Assembly: GCF_000701505.1 (NCBI RefSeq)
Contig: NZ_KL370786.1
Coordinates: forward strand, 264,468-328,467
Source of the DNA: Dyadobacter crusticola DSM 16708
Lineage (GTDB): Bacteria > Bacteroidota > Bacteroidia > Cytophagales > Spirosomataceae
Reading direction: 5' to 3'
DNA length: 64,000 nucleotides
Shown: positions 1 to 7,740 of the stretch, piece by piece
Position numbering within the stretch: position 1 is the stretch's first letter
Layout: every line of letters starts with the position of its first letter
Translations under genes and position numbers: made by a program
Notes under the pieces: model-generated
What the model was told of the DNA's origin: nothing
Database searches by the model: none
The model's input: the letters and a program-made list of their open reading frames with translations, nothing else

Positions 1-372
1 ACCGACGCAATGGGCGTAGTTTGGCACGGTAACTACCTCAAATTCTTCGAAGACGGAAGAGAGGCATTTGGAAAGACCTACGGATTGGAATATCTGACCA
101 TTTTTGACAAAGGCTATTTCACCCCGATCGTAAAATCTGAGATAGATCATAAAGCGCCGGTTTACTATGGACAAGTCATAAAAGTAGTAACCAGGTACGT
201 GCCTGCGAAGTCGGCTAAGATTCAGTTTGAATACGAAGTGATCAATTTAACGACAGGTGAATTGTGTGCGATAGGTAAAACAATGCAGGTTTTTTTGGAC
301 AAGGAAACACGTACGCTGGAATTGATCACCCCTCCGTTCTACCAGGAATGGAAAGCAAAAAACCAGGTTTAG
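1..372 (+). CDS. acyl-CoA/acyl-ACP thioesterase, hotdog fold (5' end cut by window)
   Basis: Hotdog-fold thioesterase of the 4-hydroxybenzoyl-CoA thioesterase/YbgC type, expected to release an acyl chain from CoA or ACP in the cytoplasm. The reading frame is open from base 1 and the codons before the first ATG (base 10) read Thr-Asp-Ala. This matches the family signature TDAMGVVWHGNYLKFFE, whose Asp is catalytic, so the true start lies upstream of the window. About 123 residues are visible; complete members have 130-150. It is followed 27 bases later by ketosynthase and ACP genes on the same strand, the position occupied by the thioesterase in aryl-polyene/flexirubin clusters. The substrate is inferred from that context. 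Confidence 0.85.
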   Translation, partial: TDAMGVVWHGNYLKFFEDGREAFGKTYGLEYLTIFDKGYFTPIVKSEIDHKAPVYYGQVIKVVTRYVPAKSAKIQFEYEVINLTTGELCAIGKTMQVFLDKETRTLELITPPFYQEWKAKNQV

Positions 373-399
373 CCGGTTTTTAAAAACAGTAACATCAGA

Positions 400-1482
400 A
401 TGACTTATATCGGTGCTGAGGTAATTATTACTCCTCTGGGCGACACGACGGAGCAAAATTGGAGCGCATTAACGGAAAACAGGTCGGGTATCTCTTTGGT
501 AGAAGGCGCGGGTTTTTCAGGTGAAAGTGTCTATTTAGCCAAAATGCTTTCCCTTTCAGCCGAGCGCAAATTTGAACAGCTTGTGATCGACAGTTTAGCT
601 GCGATCGCGGGCAAAATTGATATCGCAATCCTTTCTTCCGCCCGTACCATTGTTGTTTTAAGTTCGACAAAGGGGGCACTGGATGTCAATGTAAAAGATC
701 AGTTCGTTCCGGTACTGGATGCATTGAAGGCCCGCTTCGGATTAGTTCATCAGCCCATTGTTGTTTCAAATGCGTGCATTTCGGGTGTACTGGCGATCAA
801 TGCAGCGAGCAATTTGATCAAAGCAAACCTGTACGATCACGCAGTTGTAATCGGCTGCGACGTGCTCTCGGATTTTGTGGTAAATGGATTTCAGTCGCTC
901 TTCGCAGCCAGTGATAAGCCCTGTGTGCCTTTTGACGCGGCCCGGAACGGTATCACGCTCGGAGAGGGTTGCAGTGCGGTGATACTTTCAAATTCAGCTA
1001 CTATTTTCAATGAAGCTCCATTGAAGCTTCTGACAGGCGCAAGCGCCAACGATGCCAATCACATATCCGGGCCGTCGCGTACTGGGGAAGGTTTATACCG
1101 GAGTGTTACGAAGACGCTGGCGAACAATCAGGTGCAGCCCGGCGAGATTGACTTCATTTCTGCGCACGGTACTGCAACGGTTTTTAATGATGAAATGGAA
1201 TCCATTGCATTCGACAGATTGCAGATGAGCGATATACCTTTAAATAGTTTCAAAGGCTACTTTGGGCACACATTGGGTGCAGCCGGCGTTATTGAAACTG
1301 CGGCCTCCATTCAGATGATCAGAAATGGAGTACTGGTCAAAAGTCTGGGCTTTCGCGACGCGGGTACTTCGAAGCCGCTCAATGTGGTTTCCGCAAATGA
1401 AAAAAAAGAAATTAGAACAATACTGAAAACTGCGTCGGGCTTTGGCGGCGGAAATGCCTCTTTGATCATCCGAAAAATATGA
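400..1482 (+). CDS. beta-ketoacyl-ACP synthase (complete catalytic triad)
   Basis: Condensing enzyme of the FabF/KAS I-II family, which elongates an ACP-bound acyl chain with malonyl-ACP. All catalytic residues are visible: nucleophile Cys126 in NACISG, His256 in HGTAT and His290 in GHTLGAAG. At 360 residues it is slightly shorter than FabF (about 410). The stop overlaps the start of the next gene by 4 bases, which suggests translational coupling. Together with the second complete ketosynthase at 2402 and the two non-catalytic homologues it probably builds the polyene of a flexirubin or aryl-polyene pigment. Primary fatty-acid synthesis is less likely because the gene lies among pigment-type genes. 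Confidence 0.88.
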   Translation: MTYIGAEVIITPLGDTTEQNWSALTENRSGISLVEGAGFSGESVYLAKMLSLSAERKFEQLVIDSLAAIAGKIDIAILSSARTIVVLSSTKGALDVNVKDQFVPVLDALKARFGLVHQPIVVSNACISGVLAINAASNLIKANLYDHAVVIGCDVLSDFVVNGFQSLFAASDKPCVPFDAARNGITLGEGCSAVILSNSATIFNEAPLKLLTGASANDANHISGPSRTGEGLYRSVTKTLANNQVQPGEIDFISAHGTATVFNDEMESIAFDRLQMSDIPLNSFKGYFGHTLGAAGVIETAASIQMIRNGVLVKSLGFRDAGTSKPLNVVSANEKKEIRTILKTASGFGGGNASLIIRKI

Positions 1483-2087
1483 AGCGTATCACAGCATATT
1501 GCCGGTTAAAAGAGGATTATTGTACGGTAAATGGAGTTGAGGTCGCGCGCCGCGATGCAGACTCGCCGGATTCCTGGTTTAAGCAGATTTACAAAGAGCA
1601 TGGATTCGTTTACCCGAAATTTTACAAAATGGACTCGCTTTCACAAGCGGGATACCTCGCTTCCGAGCTGATCAAACGCGCTGATCCAGGCTTTGCGACG
1701 AGGTACGGCGATGATGAAATTGCATTGGTTTTTGCAAACAGTGCGTCCAGTGCGGACACTGACCTGCGTTTTATCAAGTCTTACGAGGGAAGTGACTCGC
1801 CAAGTCCGTCCCTTTTCGTTTACACTTTGCCCAATATCATCCTGGGCGAAATAGCGATTTTGAACAAATGGTACGGCGAAAATATGTTTGCTGTTTTGTC
1901 TAAATTCGCCCCTGAATTTTATCTGAATTACTTGCAAGTCATGGAAGTAACCGGCGCGAAAGCTGCGCTCTGCGGGTGGCTGGAAGTCCTGGAAGGTAAG
2001 ACTGACGTACTGCTCTTTCTTGTAGAGGAAGGCGGGCCGGACACTCGGGAACTGAATGCAGAAAACCTGTTAGACCTATATATTTAG
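1479..2087 (+). CDS. ketosynthase-fold protein, N-terminal part only, no catalytic Cys
   Basis: A 202-residue protein resembling only the N-terminal half of a ketosynthase. The stretch SPSLFVYTLPNIILGEIAI is the family's dimer-region signature, and the following VLSKFAPEF segment aligns with LSTACSSG of the neighbouring ketosynthase at 2402, so Ala stands where the nucleophilic Cys should be. The C-terminal His motifs are absent because the protein ends before them. The gene begins inside the stop of the preceding one (4-base overlap) and precedes an ACP gene. Similar short proteins occur in flexirubin clusters. A structural or chain-length role is inference; the enzyme cannot catalyse condensation by the usual mechanism. 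Confidence 0.7.
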   Translation: MKRITAYCRLKEDYCTVNGVEVARRDADSPDSWFKQIYKEHGFVYPKFYKMDSLSQAGYLASELIKRADPGFATRYGDDEIALVFANSASSADTDLRFIKSYEGSDSPSPSLFVYTLPNIILGEIAILNKWYGENMFAVLSKFAPEFYLNYLQVMEVTGAKAALCGWLEVLEGKTDVLLFLVEEGGPDTRELNAENLLDLYI

Positions 2088-2132
2088 AAAATCTCCAACA
2101 AACTGATATTAATCTCAACTTTTTATAAGGCA

Positions 2133-2390
2133 ATGGACACGCTCAAAGAAGACCTTAAAAAACAAATCATAGAACAACTTAATCTCGAAGATATTACCCC
2201 TGCCGACATTGCCGACGACAGCCTGCTTTTCAACGACGAGGGACTCGGGCTGGATTCTATCGACGCCCTAGAACTAATCGTGCTGCTCGAAAAATACCAC
2301 GGCATTCAGGTTACCAAGCCTGAGGAGGGTAAAGAGGCTTTTAAATCTGTCAATACCATGGCGGAATACATCCGCAAACGTCAAAGCTGA
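2133..2390 (+). CDS. acyl carrier protein
   Basis: An 85-residue acyl carrier protein. The phosphopantetheine attachment serine is in GLGLDSIDALEL (about residue 47), the standard DS(I/L) motif at the start of helix II, and the protein is acidic as usual. It sits between ketosynthase-like genes, 11 bases before the second complete ketosynthase, so it is most likely the dedicated carrier of the pigment polyene chain rather than the housekeeping AcpP. The ATG at 2133 is the only start that gives a complete helix I. Confidence 0.9.
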   Translation: MDTLKEDLKKQIIEQLNLEDITPADIADDSLLFNDEGLGLDSIDALELIVLLEKYHGIQVTKPEEGKEAFKSVNTMAEYIRKRQS

Positions 2391-2401
2391 TTACATAATC
2401 A

Positions 2402-3586
2402 ATGGGAGTTCGGATCACGGGTGTCGGAGTTGTTTCTGCAATTGGATTAACGGTTGAAGAAAACCTGCGCGCACTGAAAGAAGGGAAAACGGGAATCAGC
2501 AAAATGGCATTTCTGAAAGAAGGTTCTGAATTGCTGGTGGGAGAGGCCAAGGTATCAAACGACGACCTGAAAGACGAACTGCACATTGGTACCAGGTACA
2601 TATCCCGCACTTCACTGCTGGGGCTGCTCGCGGCGCGTGAGGCTTGGGGGCAAAACAGGTTGTCACAAACATTGCGAACAGGTATCATATCGGCTACTTC
2701 GGTTGGTGGAATGGACCGGAGTGAGCATTTTTACAAAGATTATCTCGCCAAAGAAAGCGCCGATTTCCGGCTACTCAGAACGCACGATAGCGGATCGACA
2801 ACAGAAAGGATTGCGGCTGAACTGGGCATTAAAGATTACGTAAATACCTTATCAACCGCTTGCTCATCAGGCGCTAACGCGATCATGCTAGGTGCCAGGC
2901 TGATCCTGCAAAACAAATTGGACAGAGTGCTCGTGGGCGGGTCTGATGCATTAACCAGCTTCACAATTAATGGTTTCCGGTCTTTGATGATTTATGACGA
3001 TCAATGGTGCCGGCCTTTCGATGAATCGCGCAGCGGACTTAACCTGGGCGAAGGAGCTGGTTTTTTATTATTGGAGAATGAAAAGAGCATTGCATTTTCG
3101 GGAAACCCGACGATCGCTTATTTGAGCGGCTGGGCAAACGCAGCCGATGCCTATCACCAGACTGCCTCCTCGCCGGAGGGAAAAGGCGCTACACTGGCTA
3201 TCTCAAACGCATTGAAGAAGTCAGGGTTGGCCGCCTCTGAGATCACGTATGTAAATGCGCACGGTACCGGCACCAAAAACAACGACTTGTCTGAATCTGC
3301 GGCATTGAAGAACGTTTTCGAAGACCAAATTCCTGCATTCAGCTCGACGAAAGCATTTACAGGTCACACGCTTGCCGCTGCCGGCGCGATTGAAGCTGTA
3401 TTTTCTATCTTATCAATCCAGAATAATCTTATTTATCCAAACCTGAACTTCAAAACAAGCATTGAAGAAACTGGGTTGGAACCCGTAACTGCATTGCAGA
3501 CTGATAGGGAAGTCCATGCAGTGTTGTCCAATTCGTTTGGTTTTGGCGGTAATAATTCATCTTTGGTTTTTTCCGATCGTGCTTAA
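2402..3586 (+). CDS. beta-ketoacyl-ACP synthase, FabF-like (second complete copy)
   Basis: A 394-residue FabF-like condensing enzyme with an intact catalytic set: Cys154 in STACSSG, His287 in HGTGT and His322 in GHTLAAAG. Lys and Glu positions around these motifs are also family-like. It follows the ACP gene by 11 bases and is followed after one base by a catalytically dead ketosynthase homologue. That tandem order of active and dead partners is the one seen in type II polyketide systems (ketosynthase alpha and chain length factor). The product is inferred to be a polyene acyl-ACP for pigment assembly. Confidence 0.88.
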   Translation: MGVRITGVGVVSAIGLTVEENLRALKEGKTGISKMAFLKEGSELLVGEAKVSNDDLKDELHIGTRYISRTSLLGLLAAREAWGQNRLSQTLRTGIISATSVGGMDRSEHFYKDYLAKESADFRLLRTHDSGSTTERIAAELGIKDYVNTLSTACSSGANAIMLGARLILQNKLDRVLVGGSDALTSFTINGFRSLMIYDDQWCRPFDESRSGLNLGEGAGFLLLENEKSIAFSGNPTIAYLSGWANAADAYHQTASSPEGKGATLAISNALKKSGLAASEITYVNAHGTGTKNNDLSESAALKNVFEDQIPAFSSTKAFTGHTLAAAGAIEAVFSILSIQNNLIYPNLNFKTSIEETGLEPVTALQTDREVHAVLSNSFGFGGNNSSLVFSDRA

Positions 3587-3587
3587 T

Positions 3588-4565
3588 ATGGACAAAAGAG
3601 TGCATTATATCTCCGCCGCTTCCACGATTTCGCATCAGCCTACGTTCGGGAATGCCGGCTTTTCGGGTTCAATTAGTGCATTGCAAGCTGATACGTCTTT
3701 GATAACCCCGGATTTTAAAGCATATATCGACGCCGGCTTGCTTCGCAGAATGAGCAAAATCCTGCGCATGTCGGTGGCTTGCGCAAAGGATTGTATCGCG
3801 CAGGCGCACATTGAACAACCGGACGCGATCATAGTCGGAACCGGGTTGGGCTGCTTGCAGGATACTGAAAAATTCCTGAATACCTCACTAACTGTGGAGG
3901 GACTGCTGCCACCCACCTCTTTCATTCAATCGACACATAATACAATGGCCGGACAGATTTCGCTGAGCATCAGCAATCACGGCTACAATATGACCCACAC
4001 ACAGAATACGCTCTCTTTCGAGCACGCATTGCTGGACGGGATACTGCTTTTGAATGATGGGGAAAGTGATATCTTGGTTGGTGCGGCGGATGAATACATT
4101 GATATATTGTCAGAAATTGGGCGCGAGCTAAACCTGCGCCCTGCCCGGCAACTTACTTCCGCGGCATCATTTTTTATCATTTCCAACCAGCCTAAAAGCG
4201 ACACCGTTGCCTGCGTGAAAGATTGCTGGCCTGTTGCATTCCCGGAAAGTATTGCATCGGCAATCGACGATTTTCTTCACAGAAATGAGTTGAAACTGGC
4301 TGACATGGATTGCGTTTTTTATGCGGCATTTACGCAGGAACAAGGAGGCGAGCTGGCAGAATTATTTACAACCGCAGGCATCAGTGCACAGAAGTGCATT
4401 GATTACCTGGCATTCTCAGGTGTTTACCCCACAGCTTCTGCATTTGCAATGCATTATGCGGCGGATCTGATGAAAGCGGATAAGACAGTCAGGAATGCGC
4501 TGATCGTGAACGGTTTAAGGAGTGGAAATCTGGGATTAACATTGATACAATCAGTTGAAGCATAA
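3588..4565 (+). CDS. chain-length-factor-like ketosynthase homologue, catalytic residues lost
   Basis: A 325-residue ketosynthase-fold protein. The segment MTHTQNTLSFEHALLDG aligns with the nucleophile loop of the preceding enzyme but has Asn140 (preceded by Gln139) where Cys should be, and neither HGT nor GHT survives in the C-terminal half. Loss of the Cys-His-His triad together with a position directly downstream of an active ketosynthase resembles chain length factors of type II polyketide synthases, although those usually carry Gln in place of Cys. The ATG at 3588, one base after the previous stop, is preferred over a longer reading that starts inside the upstream gene. Function is inferred from fold and context. 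Confidence 0.72.
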   Translation: MDKRVHYISAASTISHQPTFGNAGFSGSISALQADTSLITPDFKAYIDAGLLRRMSKILRMSVACAKDCIAQAHIEQPDAIIVGTGLGCLQDTEKFLNTSLTVEGLLPPTSFIQSTHNTMAGQISLSISNHGYNMTHTQNTLSFEHALLDGILLLNDGESDILVGAADEYIDILSEIGRELNLRPARQLTSAASFFIISNQPKSDTVACVKDCWPVAFPESIASAIDDFLHRNELKLADMDCVFYAAFTQEQGGELAELFTTAGISAQKCIDYLAFSGVYPTASAFAMHYAADLMKADKTVRNALIVNGLRSGNLGLTLIQSVEA

Positions 4566-5319
4566 CATCGTCACATTCACATCCATTACCATATTTGCAT
4601 TGAGCGGGATCATCTTTTGGGAGACCGGCTTTGCATGGATAATTTTTGCTGCGATTGTTGTCGCATACCTTGCTATCACAGCTTACGGATCTTTTAAAAT
4701 TCAGTCCAATTACTTCTTTAAGTCTGTTAACAAAGGAAAGAAAAAGGCAATTTCACTGACGTTTGACGATGGCCCGGATCCTGATACAACACCTCGCATT
4801 CTGGAAGTTTTAAGAGAAAAAAATGTCAAAGCTGCTTTCTTCGTCATTGGTAAAAAAGCAGAAAAATATCCCGAACTCCTCCGTCAAATTGAAAGCGAGG
4901 GGCATATTATCGGAAACCACACTTACAGCCACAGCTACTTTCTCGGTTTTTTTCCCAAAACAAAACTGAAACACGATATTGAAAAATGCAGCGACGCGAT
5001 CGTAGCGGCGATAGGGAAGTCACCGACTTTTTTCAGGCCGCCATTTGGTGTAACAAACCCTATTTACGGGAATGTGCTGAAAGAGCTGCACCTGCATTCA
5101 ATCGGCTGGTCGCTCAGGAGCCTCGATACGCGGGCTTCTAATAAGTACCAGATTATCAACAAGATCATTGCCAAAATAAATGCAAGAGATATCGTTTTGC
5201 TGCACGACAACCTGCGCGTTACAGCCGATTCAGTGGAAGATGTGATCGAGCATTGCCTTCAAAAAGGGATCAAGATCATACCTCTTCCTCAACTCATTGA
5301 AAAAGAAGCTTATGAATAA
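4555..5319 (+). CDS. polysaccharide deacetylase family protein (NodB domain), membrane-anchored
   Basis: NodB-homology carbohydrate esterase 4 protein of 254 residues. Two N-terminal hydrophobic segments (about residues 7-45) anchor it in the inner membrane. The catalytic domain shows TFDDGPD (Asp71, Asp72), HTYSH (His122, His126, metal ligands), RPPFG and the C-terminal LLHD motif, so it should be active as a metal-dependent N- or O-deacetylase. The likely start is TTG, overlapping the previous gene by 11 bases, and the stop overlaps the next gene. Members of this family are regular passengers of flexirubin clusters; what is deacetylated there is not evident from the sequence. Confidence 0.85.
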   Translation: MKHNIVTFTSITIFALSGIIFWETGFAWIIFAAIVVAYLAITAYGSFKIQSNYFFKSVNKGKKKAISLTFDDGPDPDTTPRILEVLREKNVKAAFFVIGKKAEKYPELLRQIESEGHIIGNHTYSHSYFLGFFPKTKLKHDIEKCSDAIVAAIGKSPTFFRPPFGVTNPIYGNVLKELHLHSIGWSLRSLDTRASNKYQIINKIIAKINARDIVLLHDNLRVTADSVEDVIEHCLQKGIKIIPLPQLIEKEAYE

Positions 5320-5944
5320 CATTAAGTTCGTTTTGTGTCTGTGCTGCATTCTTTTTTCGCAGATTTTACAAGCGCAAACTTTCAAGCCGGTAGCGGATCG
5401 GGAAAAGGTTCTGGCAGATTTGCGAAAAACGTCACAGGCTACTACTTCCATTCAGGCTTCTTTTACGGAAGAAAAATTCTTGGCTGTCTTGAAAGAGCCA
5501 GAACGTTCATCTGGGTCCTTTTACTTTCAGCAGAAAGACAAAATGCGCTGGGAACAAAAAAGTCCTTCTAAGTATGTGATATTGATTAACGGCGAAAAAC
5601 TGCGGATCCAGGAAGGCGGAAAAGAAAAGAATGTGGGTCAGGCCGGGAGAATGGCGTCCCAGATCAAAGAATTGATGATAGGACTGGTGAATGGGGATTT
5701 TCAGCAAAATAAAGCGTTTTCCATCGCTTGCCTGGGCAATGATGAACAGTACCAGATCGTGCTGACCCCGGTTAACCGGCGGCTGAAAAATATCTATTCG
5801 AAGATCACAATGGTTTTCTCCAAAAGCTCTCTTCGGCTGAAAGAGCTGGCTTTTTTCGAAAAAGGAGGTGATAAAAGCGTCATGAAATTTCAGGCGGAGA
5901 AATTTAATCAGCCGATTGACGATAGCCTCTTCCACAATTTATAA
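5312..5944 (+). CDS. LolA-like outer-membrane lipoprotein carrier family protein
   Basis: A periplasmic protein of about 210 residues with a signal peptide ending near LQAQ, followed by a LolA-type fold: a RSSGSFYFQQKDKMRWEQ strand pair that matches the family's GxFxxxxPxxxRW region, and a C-terminal segment with the expected alternating hydrophobic pattern. LolA carries lipoproteins across the periplasm; LolA-like members of aryl-polyene and flexirubin clusters are thought to carry the lipid-like pigment precursor. An in-frame TTG exists at 5297, but the ATG at 5312 overlaps the previous stop by 8 bases and gives a normal signal peptide, so I chose it. Confidence 0.78.
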   Translation: MNNIKFVLCLCCILFSQILQAQTFKPVADREKVLADLRKTSQATTSIQASFTEEKFLAVLKEPERSSGSFYFQQKDKMRWEQKSPSKYVILINGEKLRIQEGGKEKNVGQAGRMASQIKELMIGLVNGDFQQNKAFSIACLGNDEQYQIVLTPVNRRLKNIYSKITMVFSKSSLRLKELAFFEKGGDKSVMKFQAEKFNQPIDDSLFHNL

Positions 5945-5959
5945 GTATACTTGAACAGG

Positions 5960-6313
5960 ATGCAGCAGGGTATCTACCATATCGGGGCGATTGAACAAGA
6001 AGATGGGGCATTGACAGCTCCTGTGACTATCAATCCGGAGCACGCACTTTTCAGCGGGCATTTTCCTGGCTCACCGGTGCTGCCAGGTGTGATCCAGCTG
6101 GACATAGTGAGAGACGCACTGGCGCAGCATACAGGCAAGCCACTGAAATTAAAAACGGTCAGGACCTGTAAATTCCTGGAAGTACTCAATCCGTCGGTGC
6201 ATTCAGCATTAACGGTTACAATTAAATACAAAGAGCAGGATATGCTGGATATTACCGCTTCCGGGGAAAGTGGAGGTTCAGTTTTTTTCAAGCTGCAAGC
6301 AACATTCATCTGA
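5960..6313 (+). CDS. hotdog-fold 3-hydroxyacyl-ACP dehydratase (FabA/FabZ-like)
   Basis: A small hotdog protein (about 117 residues) with the dehydratase signature GHFPGSPVLPGVIQLD. The catalytic His is in GHFPG. The acidic partner is Asp (QLD), as in FabA, rather than the Glu of typical FabZ. It probably dehydrates 3-hydroxyacyl-ACP intermediates so that conjugated double bonds accumulate during polyene synthesis. A TTG nine bases upstream (5951) is an alternative start. It is separated by 15 bases from the LolA-like gene and belongs to the same transcription unit by position. Confidence 0.8.
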   Translation: MQQGIYHIGAIEQEDGALTAPVTINPEHALFSGHFPGSPVLPGVIQLDIVRDALAQHTGKPLKLKTVRTCKFLEVLNPSVHSALTVTIKYKEQDMLDITASGESGGSVFFKLQATFI

Positions 6314-6378
6314 GTTATTTACTCTCTTTTTTGACTCAACGGACATAAAGAAATTTTTTATCAGTCCCGTAAATTAAA

Positions 6379-7560
6379 ATGACTCTTTCGGAGATCAAGT
6401 GCTGCATTATCATTCCTACTTACAATAATCAGAACACATTGCGGAGGGTTATTGATTCTGTGCTTCCCTATGCGGACGGGCAGACGGTGATCGTGGTCAA
6501 CGATGGTTCTACAGATGATACCAAGTATATTCTGTCTTCTTACGGTGTAAAGCTGCGTGTACTGAATAATTTCAAAAATTTCGGAAAAGGTTATTCGCTC
6601 AGGCGCGCATTTCAGGAGGCTCTTTTGCTGGGTTACGAAAACGCAATTACACTGGATTCTGACGGTCAGCATCTTGCGAGCGACATACCTGCTTTCATCG
6701 AAGCCGCGCACCGGAATCCTGGGGCATTGATCATGGGGTCCAGGAATATGGAGCAGGAGGGAGTGCCAGGTAAAAGCTCATTTGGCAATAAGTTCTCGAA
6801 CTTCTGGTTCAAGTTCGAAACCGGTATCAGCCTTCCCGACACGCAAACTGGATTCCGATTATACCCTTTGGAGCCGCTTAAATCAATGAAGCTCTTCACG
6901 AGGAAATTTGAAACAGAGATAGAGGTGATCGTGAAAATGGCCTGGCGCAACGTTCCGATTGTTCCCATTAACATACAGGTTATTTACGATAAAAATGAGC
7001 GCGTTACGCATTTCCGGCCGTTTCGCGACTTCACCCGCATCAGCATTCTGAATACCTGGCTGGTGATACTGACCCTGCTCTATTATCTTCCCAAAAGGCT
7101 GATCCTGCAAGTCAGGCAAAAAGGTTTGTGGAACCTGATCAAGCAGGAAGCTGTAAAGCCCGGCGAATCTAATTTGGATAAAGCCAGGTCAATCGGTTTT
7201 GGCTTTTTTATGGGGATTGTGCCCGTCTGGGGATTTCAGCTGCTGATCGGGATCCCGCTTTCGATCTTCTTTCGGATGAACAAAGTACTTTTTCTCACAG
7301 CCGCCCATATCAGTATCCCACCGTTTATTCCATTCATCATTTTTGCGAGTTACCAGTTTGGCGGATTGTTCTACGAGACAGGCGTACAAATCAGTTCTTT
7401 CGAAAATCTGACGCTCGAATCCATTCATCTTAACTTTGTACAGTACTTTCTCGGCGGAACACTGCTCGCGGTGGCCGTCGGACTGGCCGGTTTTCTCATC
7501 AGCCTGCTTCTTCTCGCTATCTTCCGTCCGGCCGGCTCAAAGGCACTGGAGGCTAATTAG
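6379..7560 (+). CDS. family 2 glycosyltransferase with C-terminal DUF2062 membrane domain
   Basis: A 393-residue GT2 enzyme. Residues 1-230 form the GT-A domain with IIIPTYNN, VVNDGSTD and the metal-binding DSDGQH; a TQTGFRLY segment follows. Residues 255-385 contain the DUF2062 motif (GFFMGIVPVWGFQ) and two to three membrane helices. Such fusions resemble dolichol-phosphate-mannose-synthase-like transferases and are frequent in flexirubin clusters, where they may modify the pigment or its lipid anchor. The donor and acceptor cannot be read from the sequence. It is the last gene of the pigment block; a 180-base gap follows. Confidence 0.85.
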   Translation: MTLSEIKCCIIIPTYNNQNTLRRVIDSVLPYADGQTVIVVNDGSTDDTKYILSSYGVKLRVLNNFKNFGKGYSLRRAFQEALLLGYENAITLDSDGQHLASDIPAFIEAAHRNPGALIMGSRNMEQEGVPGKSSFGNKFSNFWFKFETGISLPDTQTGFRLYPLEPLKSMKLFTRKFETEIEVIVKMAWRNVPIVPINIQVIYDKNERVTHFRPFRDFTRISILNTWLVILTLLYYLPKRLILQVRQKGLWNLIKQEAVKPGESNLDKARSIGFGFFMGIVPVWGFQLLIGIPLSIFFRMNKVLFLTAAHISIPPFIPFIIFASYQFGGLFYETGVQISSFENLTLESIHLNFVQYFLGGTLLAVAVGLAGFLISLLLLAIFRPAGSKALEAN

Positions 7561-7672
7561 TTAGCTACTTTTTCGCTTGAAATGCTTCCATATCCGGTGC
7601 ATTCCGGTGCTGCTATGCTCATTATATTTTTATAAAATCTATAAGAATTAACCAAAAAGCGGATTTTTGGAT

Positions 7673-7702
7673 TTTGTTATGAGGTCTCATTCTCTATATT
7701 TA
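7673..7702 (+). promoter_or_regulatory. candidate Bacteroidota promoter of the pyrophosphatase gene
   Basis: TTTG at 7673-7676 and TATATTTA at 7695-7702 resemble the Bacteroidota -33 (TTTG) and -7 (TAnnTTTG) boxes with an 18-base spacer. They lie 38 bases before the ATG of the pyrophosphatase gene, in an AT-rich 180-base gap. Confidence 0.4.
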
Positions 7703-7740
7703 CGGAATTGTAAACATTTTAACAATAAATTGGATATAGC

